A DNA stretch of 64,000 nt from HXMU1420-2 sp040830545 (lineage in GTDB: Bacteria; Pseudomonadota; Alphaproteobacteria; Rhodobacterales; Rhodobacteraceae), in NCBI GenBank assembly GCA_040830545.1, contig JBFOMB010000008.1:135361-199360 (forward strand), written 5' to 3'. Of this stretch, positions 1 to 7,698 are shown one piece after another (position 1 is the stretch's first letter; every line of letters starts with the position of its first letter). Under the pieces are notes generated by a model. The model made no database searches and was not told the DNA's origin. It worked only from the letters and a program-made list of their open reading frames with translations. The translations under genes and the position numbers were made by a program.

Positions 1-41
1 TTACTCCCTTGTCATAGGTCAGCCGAATGGCTGTGTGGCAA

Positions 42-81
42 AGCCCTGATCTCTTGTCCTCCAAACACGTAGATCAGGGCT
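42..81 (-). terminator. Hairpin at the end of the ABC transporter operon
   Basis: The arms AGCCCTGATCT (42-52) and AGATCAGGGCT (71-81) are perfect inverse complements. The right arm overlaps the permease stop codon. Read on the minus strand the hairpin is followed by only a short T stretch, so it could be a rho-independent terminator or a hairpin protecting the 3' end. Nothing to its left can be called. Confidence 0.5.
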
Positions 82-1348
82 ATTTCTCTCCGCGTAACTT
101 GGTTTTCACCGCAAAGAAAAATTCTTCGATCCGCCCCTCCTGGAGCAGGACAGCCAGCACGATAATCATCCCCTTGAGGATCAGCTGCGTGTTGCTGTCG
201 ATATTGTTGAGCTGCAGGATGTTGCTGAGAAATCCGAAAATCAGCACACCCACAAAGGTGCCCAGGATCGCTCCGCGCCCGCCCATCAGGCTGGTGCCGC
301 CGATGACGACCGCTGCAATCGCGTCCAGTTCCAGACCTAGCCCAGCGTCGGGTTTGCCCTGCCGGAACTGCGCCACGTACAGAATTCCCGCCAGCGCAGA
401 CAGGCCCCCGGCAATGGCGTAGGTGACGATGGTGTTGCGTTTGACGTTGATACCGGCCAGTCGCGCGGCCTCGGCGTTGCCGCCGATGGCCAGCAGGTAA
501 CTACCAAAGGTCGTAAACCGCGTGAGCAGATAGAAAATCAGCAGGACGGCCAGGAAAAACAGGCCGGGCACGGGAACCACGCCCCACAGCAGACTGCGCA
601 GAATGTCGAATTCCTGCACGGCGTTGCTGCCGGTGTAGACGGGGTAAACGGCGGTGTCCTGCCCGGCGATGACCCGCGCCAGACCCAGCGCGCCAACCAT
701 CATGGCCAGCGTCACGATAAAGGGCTGCAACCGGCCATATACGATCAGTGCGCCGTTTACCGTTCCCATGACGATGCCAACACAGGGCACTGAGATCAGG
801 ACGGCCATGACCCCGAATTTGTCATCCACCTGCAAGGCCAGCCACCACATCGTGACCAGCGCAATCACCGCCGCAATCGCCATGGAAGGCACGCGGGATG
901 GCGCGGGCGGCTTGGACTCGGACGAAGATTTCATCTGCGACTGGACAAAGAAGATCAGCGCAGCAATGGCGACAAACAGGATCACGCCCGTTGCCGGAAC
1001 GCTGAACATGCTGGCCGCGGTCCAGCCCTGTTGCGTCAGCAACATGGCGCAAATGACCGTGCCCAGCGCCATGATCGACCCAACCGACAGGTCAATCCCG
1101 GCAATGAAGATGACCAGCGTCATGCCCACGGCGACAATCCCGGTGACGGAAACCTGCCGCAGGATGTCCGTCAGGTTGCCGATGGACAGAAAGATGTTGT
1201 TGCCCTTGGACGACAAGGGCGAGGTCAGCGCGCCAAAGATGACCAATACCACCAGGCCCCAATACAGCTTGGTTTTGCCCAGCAGCGACAACAACCACCG
1301 GCCCACCGAGGGCGAGGCATTGTCAGAATGGGATCGCAGGTCTGTCAT
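80..1348 (-). CDS. Monosaccharide ABC transporter, inner-membrane permease (XylH/RbsC type)
   Basis: This is the channel subunit of a sugar importer, working with the ATPase just upstream and a periplasmic binding protein not seen in this window. The 422-residue protein has many hydrophobic segments and the family motif AGIDLSVGS before the first long insertion. A polar loop rich in S, K and P splits the middle, as in the longer XylH/GguB-type permeases rather than the roughly 320-residue RbsC type. I place the start at the ATG 1346-1348, giving MTDLRSHSDN; the open frame extends 32 codons further upstream but that part overlaps the ATPase gene and lacks membrane character. It lies 22 bases after the ATPase stop, so the two are co-transcribed. 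The substrate is unknown; xylose, glucose or a sugar acid relative are possible. Confidence 0.9.
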   Translation of the reverse strand: MTDLRSHSDNASPSVGRWLLSLLGKTKLYWGLVVLVIFGALTSPLSSKGNNIFLSIGNLTDILRQVSVTGIVAVGMTLVIFIAGIDLSVGSIMALGTVICAMLLTQQGWTAASMFSVPATGVILFVAIAALIFFVQSQMKSSSESKPPAPSRVPSMAIAAVIALVTMWWLALQVDDKFGVMAVLISVPCVGIVMGTVNGALIVYGRLQPFIVTLAMMVGALGLARVIAGQDTAVYPVYTGSNAVQEFDILRSLLWGVVPVPGLFFLAVLLIFYLLTRFTTFGSYLLAIGGNAEAARLAGINVKRNTIVTYAIAGGLSALAGILYVAQFRQGKPDAGLGLELDAIAAVVIGGTSLMGGRGAILGTFVGVLIFGFLSNILQLNNIDSNTQLILKGMIIVLAVLLQEGRIEEFFFAVKTKLRGEK

Positions 1349-1370
1349 ACTCACGTCTTTTGCTCCGGCG

Positions 1371-2924
1371 TCAGTCGAATTGCATTGAAAGGTCTTTGAT
1401 CGTCTCAACCGACATTTCGTCCCGGCTGAGTTCGCCCGCGACATGGCCGTCGCACAGCACGATCATGCGGTCACAGACCGCCAGAAATTCAGGAATTTCG
1501 GAGCTTGCGAACAGGACTGAGATGCCCTGATCCGCCAATTGACCGATCAGATCGTAAATCTCGTCTTTCGCCCCGATGTCGATCCCACGTGTCGGTTCGT
1601 CCAGCAACAGAATGCTGGGCTGCGTGGCCAGCCATTTGCCCAACACCACCTTTTGCTGATTGCCGCCACTCAGACGGCCAACCACATGGTCAACCCCTGT
1701 TGCGGCGACCCGCAATTTGTCAATCGCAGTCTCGGCCTGAGCGTTACGTTTGAACTGCGAAAACACCCCGAACCGGGATTTGCGCGGCAACAACGGCAGC
1801 ACGACGTTTTCCGCGATGGATTTGTCCAGCAGCAGCCCATTGCCCTTGCGGTCCTCGGTGATCAGCGCCAGCCCGTTGTCCACGCCTTGTGCGGGCGTGG
1901 TCGGCTTGACCGCCTTGCCGTGGATTTCGATCTGGCCCGTGTGATCGCCGCCTCGTGCGCCAAAAAGCGTCTCTAACAACTCGGTCCGGCCAGCCCCCAG
2001 CAAACCGCCGATCCCCAGAACCTCGCCCTTTTTCAAATCCAGCGACACGTTTTGCAGCACTTTCCGCCCTGCCACCTGTGCCGTCAGGTCCCGCACCGAC
2101 AAAACGATGTCGTCCGAGGCTGGCACAGCGCGTTCAACCGGCTGAATTTCAACCGACCGGCCCACCATCATCTGCACCAAATCGGCCGGGGTTGTGTCAG
2201 CGGCCAGGGTCGTGCCGATCAGGTCACCGTCGCGCAGGACGGTCACGCGATCCGAAATCTCGAACACCTCGTCCATGCGGTGCGAGATATAGACAACCGC
2301 AACGCCCTGTTGCGCCAGATCGCGCACCACTTCCATCAGAATGTCAGCCTCGGTCTGGGACAGCGCCGATGTGGGTTCGTCCATGATCAGCAGGCGCGCA
2401 TCCATCAACAATGCGCGGGCGATTTCCACCAACTGCTGTTCGCCCACCCTTAGGTCGCGAACAAGCGTGTCTACATCGAGGGAGAAGCCGAATTTCTTCA
2501 AAGCGGCCTTGGCCGTTTCGCGCAGTTTGGCCGCGTTGATCATCATGCCGCCGCGCAGGGGTTCCTGCCCCAGCATCACGTTTTGCGCGACTGTCATGTC
2601 GGGGATCAGGCTGAGTTCCTGATGCATGATGACAATGCCACGAGCATTCGCATCAGCCGGATTTTGGAACGTCACCTGTTCGCCGTCAATCTCGATGGTA
2701 CCCGTGCTTTGGCCCTGCACGCCGCTGATGATTTTCACCAGTGTGCTTTTGCCCGCGCCGTTTTCGCCCATCAGCGTGTGGATTTCCCCGCCCGTGATGT
2801 CGAGCGTCACGCCCCGCAGCACACTGACAGCGGAAAAGGATTTTCCAATATCTGTGAGCCGCATGGTGATCCGGCTGTTCTGGGCAAGCATGTGCTGCTG
2901 CGCCAATGACGAAACCTGAGTCAT
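1371..2924 (-). CDS. Monosaccharide ABC transporter, tandem ATPase (XylG/RbsA/MglA type)
   Basis: A 517-residue cytoplasmic ATPase with two nucleotide-binding domains, the usual size for carbohydrate-uptake-2 importers. The first domain has Walker A GENGAGKST and signature LRVGEQQ with MDEPTSAL as Walker B. The second has a degenerate P-loop region (GGLLGAGRTEL), signature LSGGNQQK and LLDEPTRGIDIGAK, the normal asymmetry of this family. The ATG at 2922-2924 is preceded by a strong ribosome site (AGGGGAGG). Two palindromic operators lie 26-56 bases upstream, so this gene is probably the first of a regulated transporter transcript even though a dehydratase gene precedes it on the same strand. 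Confidence 0.93.
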   Translation of the reverse strand: MTQVSSLAQQHMLAQNSRITMRLTDIGKSFSAVSVLRGVTLDITGGEIHTLMGENGAGKSTLVKIISGVQGQSTGTIEIDGEQVTFQNPADANARGIVIMHQELSLIPDMTVAQNVMLGQEPLRGGMMINAAKLRETAKAALKKFGFSLDVDTLVRDLRVGEQQLVEIARALLMDARLLIMDEPTSALSQTEADILMEVVRDLAQQGVAVVYISHRMDEVFEISDRVTVLRDGDLIGTTLAADTTPADLVQMMVGRSVEIQPVERAVPASDDIVLSVRDLTAQVAGRKVLQNVSLDLKKGEVLGIGGLLGAGRTELLETLFGARGGDHTGQIEIHGKAVKPTTPAQGVDNGLALITEDRKGNGLLLDKSIAENVVLPLLPRKSRFGVFSQFKRNAQAETAIDKLRVAATGVDHVVGRLSGGNQQKVVLGKWLATQPSILLLDEPTRGIDIGAKDEIYDLIGQLADQGISVLFASSEIPEFLAVCDRMIVLCDGHVAGELSRDEMSVETIKDLSMQFD

Positions 2925-2949
2925 GTCCTCCCCTCTCAGATCTCTAGTA

Positions 2950-2980
2950 TTTCATATATGAAACCACTTCATATATGAAG
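2950..2980. promoter_or_regulatory. Two tandem TTCATATATGAA operators
   Basis: Two 14-bp perfect palindromes, TTTCATATATGAAA (2950-2963) and CTTCATATATGAAG (2967-2980), have centres 17 bp apart in front of the ABC ATPase gene. The short symmetric form suits a GntR/FadR-type or LacI-type sugar-acid repressor. No such regulator is in the window. They lie between the dehydratase stop (3085) and the ATPase start (2924), so they most likely control the transporter. Confidence 0.75.
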
Positions 2981-3084
2981 CGTCAACAGCTTCTATCAGG
3001 GTGATTTGGCCTCAGTGTGGGTTTGAACCGGTCTGAACGGACAAGTGCCAGGTCGATTTCCTGTTTGAAACCAACGCGATCCCG

Positions 3085-4635
3085 TTACATCACCGCGCCG
3101 ATTTGCCAGGGCACAAATTCAACGCCACCAAACCCCAACTCTTCGCTTTTGGTCTGTTCACCGGATGCCACACGAATCAGCAGTTCGAACAGTTCCTCGC
3201 CTTTCGCTTCGATGCTGACCCCGTCAGTCACGATGTCCCCACAGTTCAGGTCCATGTCTTCGGACATGCGGGCAAACATCTCGGAATTGGTCGACAGTTT
3301 GACACAAGGCGTGGGCTGATAGCCGGACACCGACCCGCGACCGGTGGTGAACACGATCAGGTTGGCACCAGACGCCACCTGCCCGGTGACAGAGCACGGA
3401 TCAAACCCGGGGCTGTCCATGAACACGAACCCCTTGGTGTCGATCATCTCACCAAACTTGTAGACGTCCCGCAGGGGTGCGGTGCCACCCTTGGCCACAG
3501 CGCCCAGAGATTTCTCCAAGATGGTCGTCAATCCGCCGCGCTTGTTGCCGGGGCTGGGATTGTTGTCCATCTCACCGCCATTTCGCTCGGTATATTCTTC
3601 CCACCAATGGATGCGTTCGATCAGCTTCTCGCCGACTTCGACGGTTTCCGCCCGGCGGGTCAGCAGATGTTCCGCGCCGTAGATTTCGGAGGTTTCCGAC
3701 AGAATGGTCGTTCCGCCATGACGAACCAACAGGTCCGAGGCATAGCCCAGCGCCGGGTTGGCCGTGATCCCGGAATAACCGTCCGACCCGCCACACTGCA
3801 TCCCGACAGTGATTTCGCTGACGGGCGCGGGCGCACGTGTCGCCTGATTGGCGATCTCGGCAATGCCTCGTATCTCAGCCAGCCCGCGTTCGATTGTGCG
3901 GCGTGTGCCGCCTTCGTTCTGGATGGTCATGTAGCGCAGCGCGCCGTCGGACCGGATGGGGCGTTTGCCCACCAGATCCGCGACCTGCATGACCTCACAT
4001 CCCAGCCCAATCAGCAGGATGCCGGCAAAGTTCGGATGTTGTGCGTAACCCGCCAGCGTCCGGAACAAGGTGGCATACCCCTCGTCCTTGCCCGACATTC
4101 CGCAGCCGGTGCCGTGTACGATGGGCACGATGCCGTCGACATTGGGAAAGTCGTTCAAAAGCCCGGACTTTTCCGCAGCCTCTGCAATGAACCGCGCCAC
4201 CGACCCCGAGCAGTTCACCGTGGTCAGGATGCCGATATAGTTCCGCGTGCCAACCTTTCCGTCCGCCCTGTGAAACCCCTGAAATGTCCGTTCGGCCGTG
4301 ACCACGGGCAAGGCGCTGTTGGCGCTGGCATGTGCATAGTCCTGTTGATGCGCCCCCATGCCCAGATTGTGCACGTGGACATGATCCCCGGCGGCAATAT
4401 CCGCCTTGGCCTGTCCGATGATCTGACCATAGCGAATCACGTTTTCCCCGGCCGCGATGGTTTCTGTTGCAATCTTGTGCCCGCGGGGCACGGGCGCAGT
4501 CAGGGGCGTGTGCATATCGTCAGGTTGTTCGTTCGCCTGCAAATCCCGCAATGCGATCATAATGTTGTCCGAAGTGTTCAGCCGTATCGCGCCACGGTCC
4601 GAAGAGTCCGTTTTCCGGTGATTGGCGTCCATCAT
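3085..4635 (-). CDS. uxaA: UxaA-family altronate dehydratase
   Basis: A 516-residue protein predicted to dehydrate D-altronate (or a related aldarate) to a 2-keto-3-deoxy acid, a step of hexuronate catabolism. The N-terminal roughly 100 residues form the small SAF-like domain of UxaA (PVPRGHKIATETIAAGENVIRYG). The rest is the catalytic domain, with GTGCGM and the C-terminal VFMDSPGFDPCSVTGQVASG region typical of UxaA/GarD. The start at the double ATG 4630-4635 follows AGGGG. Its neighbour is a sugar importer, which fits uptake and breakdown of a sugar acid, but the exact substrate (altronate, galactarate or other) is inferred. The upstream region is short and ends at the left boundary of the mobile element, so insertion may have replaced the original upstream DNA. 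Confidence 0.78.
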   Translation of the reverse strand: MMDANHRKTDSSDRGAIRLNTSDNIMIALRDLQANEQPDDMHTPLTAPVPRGHKIATETIAAGENVIRYGQIIGQAKADIAAGDHVHVHNLGMGAHQQDYAHASANSALPVVTAERTFQGFHRADGKVGTRNYIGILTTVNCSGSVARFIAEAAEKSGLLNDFPNVDGIVPIVHGTGCGMSGKDEGYATLFRTLAGYAQHPNFAGILLIGLGCEVMQVADLVGKRPIRSDGALRYMTIQNEGGTRRTIERGLAEIRGIAEIANQATRAPAPVSEITVGMQCGGSDGYSGITANPALGYASDLLVRHGGTTILSETSEIYGAEHLLTRRAETVEVGEKLIERIHWWEEYTERNGGEMDNNPSPGNKRGGLTTILEKSLGAVAKGGTAPLRDVYKFGEMIDTKGFVFMDSPGFDPCSVTGQVASGANLIVFTTGRGSVSGYQPTPCVKLSTNSEMFARMSEDMDLNCGDIVTDGVSIEAKGEELFELLIRVASGEQTKSEELGFGGVEFVPWQIGAVM

Positions 4636-4701
4636 CAGCTACCCCTTCACAAAAACTGACCCCGGCTGAGATAACCGAAGCAATTCAAACTAACATGTTA
4701 G

Positions 4702-4705
4702 ATGG
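4702..4705. other. Candidate attL (left crossover, ATGG)
   Basis: ATGG here matches ATGG at 40526-40529 in the tRNA-Thr 3' end. Joining the right end of the element to this point continues the recombinase frame as ...FYG-SSAIHE and stops at the TAA 4725-4727, a sensible native C-terminus. The reciprocal join would place the perfect palindrome CTAACATGTTAG (4690-4701) directly downstream of the tRNA. The shared core is only 4 bases, normal for serine recombinases but weak as evidence alone. Confidence 0.5.
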
Positions 4706-4796
4706 AAGCAGCGCAATCCACGAGTAAAAAGCGCATCTTGTGGCTACAACTTCGCGACCCACATCGTTGCGGCTGTTCCGGCATCTTTGGATTTGA

Positions 4797-4952
4797 AGTG
4801 GTGCAGGCCAGCGGAATAAACTAGAACCATTGTCTGCACCTGAACTGCTGGAAGAACTAGAAGACTGGTCCTCGGTTATCAACGCAGAGCCTGAAATCCA
4901 AAAGGCTTTGGAAGCGTCTGTCTCAGCCCAACTGCCGGAGATGGAGCCATGA
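4797..4952 (+). pseudogene. Possible 3' remnant of an unknown gene before mobC
   Basis: A frame without an ATG ends ...LEASVSAQLPEMEP at the TGA 4950-4952, overlapping the mobC ATG as ATGA. It is open only from the in-frame TGA at 4794-4796, about 51 codons, and is charged and helical in character (SAPELLEELEDW). The stop-start overlap with mobC is what one expects of an upstream operon gene, so this may be the tail of a truncated gene, or a short gene using TTG 4830. The rest of 4706-4948 holds nothing else I recognise and is a natural place for oriT and the mob promoter. Confidence 0.35.
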
Positions 4953-5395
4953 GCCATCTCTCCAAAACGTTCACTGAATCTCGACTTGTAGATCCCGCGC
5001 AACCTGCAGCACGAAAGCCCGCACGCAAGAAGACCCCGCCGCCATTCTCACTCCGTCTGACCAAAAATGAACGTGCAAAGCTGGAAAACGCAGCGGCGGG
5101 TATGCCACTCGGCCCATTCATCAAGGCCAAGCTGTTTGACGGCGATCTAACACCCCGTCGGACACGCGGGCAGGCTCCTGTCAAAGATCATGAGGCTCTG
5201 GCGCGGGCGCTTGGTCTGCTCGGCAACTTGCGTCTGGCGAACAACCTCAACCAGCTTGCCAAGGCGGCCAATAGAGGTGCGCTTCCCCTGTCGCCCGAAG
5301 TCGAAGAGGAACTGATGGCAACCTGCGCCGCCGTCCTCGCCATCCGCATGGAGCTGATGAAGGCGCTTGGCTATGAGAGCGAGGAGCGCTCATGA
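4949..5395 (+). CDS. mobC: MobC-like relaxosome accessory protein
   Basis: A 148-residue cytoplasmic DNA-binding protein expected to help the relaxase open the origin of transfer. After a basic, proline-rich start comes a ribbon-helix-helix-like segment (FSLRLTKNERAKLENAAAGMPLGPFIKAKLF) and then LGNLRLANNLNQLAKAAN, the signature of plasmid MobC proteins. Its stop overlaps the relaxase start as ATGA, so the two are translationally coupled. It is the first clear gene inside the left end of the element. Confidence 0.82.
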   Translation: MSHLSKTFTESRLVDPAQPAARKPARKKTPPPFSLRLTKNERAKLENAAAGMPLGPFIKAKLFDGDLTPRRTRGQAPVKDHEALARALGLLGNLRLANNLNQLAKAANRGALPLSPEVEEELMATCAAVLAIRMELMKALGYESEERS

Positions 5396-6648
5396 TTATG
5401 GTCGGAAACCAACGCGCAAACGGTCTCAAGCTGGCTGCCCACCTGATGAACGACCGCGACAATGATCATGTGACGGTGCATGAGCTGCGAGGTTTCACGG
5501 CAGAGACCCTGCACGGGGCATTCCAAGAAGCTGATGCGATCTCCAAAGGGACGAAGTGCCAGCAATATTTGTTCTCGTTGAGCATCAGCCCGCCTGAGAC
5601 GGAGAAGGTCTCGACCTCCGATATCCTCAACGCCATCGAGCGCGCAGAACGAAAGCTCGGCCTTGAAGATCAGTCTCGTGCCATCGTCTTCCATGAAAAG
5701 AACGGGAGGCGGCATGCCCATGTCGTGTGGTCACGTATCAACGTGATGGAGATGAAGGCCATCAACCTGCCTTTCTACAAAACTCGCCTGAACGACGTCT
5801 CCAAAGACCTCTTTCTGGAACATGGTTGGCGTCTGCCCGATGGATACAGAGACAGGAACAACCGCGATCCCCGCAACTTCACGCTCGATGAATGGCAACA
5901 GGCCAAGCGGGCGAAGAAAGACGCGAAGGACATCAAGCGCACGTTTCAGGAAGCATGGTCGGTCTCGGACACGAAGGGTGCCTTTGCCCATGCGCTCGAA
6001 GAGAAGGGGTATGTGCTCGCTCGTGGTGATCGGCGGGGCTTTGTCGCGCTCGACATTCACGGTGAGGTCTATGCCATCCCGAAGTGGTCAGGCCTAAAGA
6101 CCAAACAGGTGCGCGAGAAGCTCGGCGATCCGAATGAACTGCGTTCCGTTGATCAGGCCAAGGCGTATATCGCTGAGACGATGCAGCCCGTCCTGTCAAA
6201 ATGGCAGGAAGAACTGAAGGCGCGGCAACAAAGGCTGAAAGTGGCACAGGAGCACCAGCGTCGGAAGCTGATCGAAAAGCAGCGGGCGGAGCGGCTGCGC
6301 CTGAAGGCGAAATTGGAAGAGCGGCAAACCCGCGAAGCTCTGCAAAGACAGGAGCGCTTTCGCAAAGGGCTTCAGGGTCTCTGGGATCGCGTGCGCGGTG
6401 AGCATGGCAAGATCAGAAAAGAGAATGAAGCCAGTGCCTGGGAAGCTCACCTGCGTGATCGGGAGCAAACCGACGACATGATCTTTGGTCAGATCGAAGA
6501 GCGAAAAACTCTCAAGCGTGATCAGATCAGAGAGATGTCCTCGATCAAGGATCAGGCACAAGACCTTGCTATAGATCGTGAGAAATTCAGGGAAGCGCGC
6601 GGCAGGCCGTCAGGCATAGCGCGCGACGGCCCGTCTTTCGAGCGGTAG
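5392..6648 (+). CDS. MobP-like relaxase (relaxase/mobilization nuclease domain)
   Basis: A 418-residue DNA-strand transferase predicted to nick oriT and pilot the element during mobilization. The N-terminal 260 residues match the relaxase family common in rhodobacterial elements: NDRDNDHVTVHELRGF near residues 20-35 and the metal-binding GRRHAHVVWSRIN at 105-117, with H108 and H110. The C-terminal part from about residue 250 is a long, highly charged helical region. No tyrosine occurs before Y59, so the usual motif I tyrosine is not at its normal place. The gene overlaps mobC by ATGA. Confidence 0.87.
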   Translation: MIMVGNQRANGLKLAAHLMNDRDNDHVTVHELRGFTAETLHGAFQEADAISKGTKCQQYLFSLSISPPETEKVSTSDILNAIERAERKLGLEDQSRAIVFHEKNGRRHAHVVWSRINVMEMKAINLPFYKTRLNDVSKDLFLEHGWRLPDGYRDRNNRDPRNFTLDEWQQAKRAKKDAKDIKRTFQEAWSVSDTKGAFAHALEEKGYVLARGDRRGFVALDIHGEVYAIPKWSGLKTKQVREKLGDPNELRSVDQAKAYIAETMQPVLSKWQEELKARQQRLKVAQEHQRRKLIEKQRAERLRLKAKLEERQTREALQRQERFRKGLQGLWDRVRGEHGKIRKENEASAWEAHLRDREQTDDMIFGQIEERKTLKRDQIREMSSIKDQAQDLAIDREKFREARGRPSGIARDGPSFER

Positions 6649-6681
6649 TTAGAACAGAGAATACTGGCGGCTGTCTTCGAC

Positions 6682-6942
6682 TTATTTCTTCCAAGCCTTG
6701 GACTTGGCCTCCTCGTCCAACCACGCCGTGACTTGCTCGACCAGCGTGCCTTCGCCTGCCTCGACCGTTCCCACAGGATTATAGTGGGAACGGTATCCTG
6801 TTTCGGTGATGGGAAGCGGGGCGCGCTCTGGGTTGATGCTGCGCACTTCCAGATGGGCGATAGCACCACCATAGGCTTTTGGCACATAGGTCAGCTCGAT
6901 CTCGATGCCTTCCCATGTGAATCTGTTTGTCTCGCTGCTCAT
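6682..6942 (-). CDS. Small protein downstream of ardA, unknown function
   Basis: An 86-residue acidic protein starting at ATG 6940-6942 (MSSETNRFTWEGIEIEL). It begins one base after the ardA stop and is therefore almost certainly co-translated with it. The sequence has no membrane segment or known motif; WEGIEIELTYVPKAYGGAIAHLEV suggests a small beta-rich fold. I do not recognise a family. The position suggests an accessory to antirestriction or another early-transfer protein. It converges on the relaxase gene (34-base gap). Confidence 0.7.
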   Translation of the reverse strand: MSSETNRFTWEGIEIELTYVPKAYGGAIAHLEVRSINPERAPLPITETGYRSHYNPVGTVEAGEGTLVEQVTAWLDEEAKSKAWKK

Positions 6943-6943
6943 G

Positions 6944-7462
6944 TCAGTGGCTCCAGAATACGTGGACTTGCTCGAAGCCCGTCTGGATGATGAACACATC
7001 ACAGATTTCCATTTCCCGCGCCATGCGCTCATAGTCGATGTAGAGGCGCAGATTTTCAGGGACTTGGCCTGTCTCCTCGGTCAATTCTTCCGCAAAGTCG
7101 GCTAGAGAGCGGTACTCACCTGCATAGGCGTCCTCGATGGCCTTCCGTGCCTCGCTCAGATCGCCGAAATGCCCGACCAGCTTACCGCCGATCTCGCCAT
7201 GCTCTCCGATGAAGGCCGCCAACTCTGCGACTTCGACAATGCCCATGTACTCGGACACGTCCGCGCCTTCGAAGCCCTCATGGTCATGGATTGCCCACTC
7301 TTCCGCATCTTCGATAGGTGAAGCTGCCAGCATCGCGCGGATGTCTGCATAGATGTCGTAGGGGTCTTGCTCTGCATCTATCCAGCGGCCGTGCAGAATG
7401 CCGTTATTATACGCTGCCAGGCAGGCAACATAGATTTGAATATCTCCTTGTGATTGTTTCAT
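6944..7462 (-). CDS. ardA: ArdA antirestriction protein
   Basis: A 172-residue acidic DNA mimic that blocks type I restriction enzymes when an element enters a new host. The family opening IYVACLAAYNNGILHGRWIDA is clear, followed by the acidic stretch around EDAEEWAIHDHEGFEG. Length matches known ArdA. The start is ATG 7460-7462 with ribosome site AAGGAG; the longer open frame upstream lacks homology. It lies between the mobilization genes and the defence cargo, on the strand opposite the relaxase. Confidence 0.92.
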   Translation of the reverse strand: MKQSQGDIQIYVACLAAYNNGILHGRWIDAEQDPYDIYADIRAMLAASPIEDAEEWAIHDHEGFEGADVSEYMGIVEVAELAAFIGEHGEIGGKLVGHFGDLSEARKAIEDAYAGEYRSLADFAEELTEETGQVPENLRLYIDYERMAREMEICDVFIIQTGFEQVHVFWSH

Positions 7463-7640
7463 TTTCTTCTCCTTCCGTAAGGTGTGGGGTTGCTCCTGCA
7501 ACCCCTGCCACGTGGCGAACAGTGGGTGTGCAAGCGGAAGGAAAAATCGGCGAGAGATTCTGTCGTTGTTGGGGGACAACCTTCAGGGGGAGCCGACAAC
7601 GATCATAATCTGTTCGATCTGTTTTGCCTGAAGAGCGCTG

Positions 7641-7653
7641 AGGGCGAAGCCCT
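7641..7653 (-). terminator. Short hairpin after the patatin gene
   Basis: AGGGC-gaa-GCCCT lies 46 bases downstream of the patatin stop (7699) on the minus strand, without a following T-run. It is the only obvious stem in the 7463-7698 gap between this operon and ardA. A weak candidate for the end of the defence operon. Confidence 0.3.
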
Positions 7654-7698
7654 AAGCTTTTGTCGATCTATTTGCCTCTAGGCTAATTTCTGTTTGCA

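Noticed and set aside
3103..4659. Long open frame on the plus strand, 518 codons
   Set aside because: It lies antisense to the clear uxaA gene; no ribosome site, and the protein has no recognisable domain.
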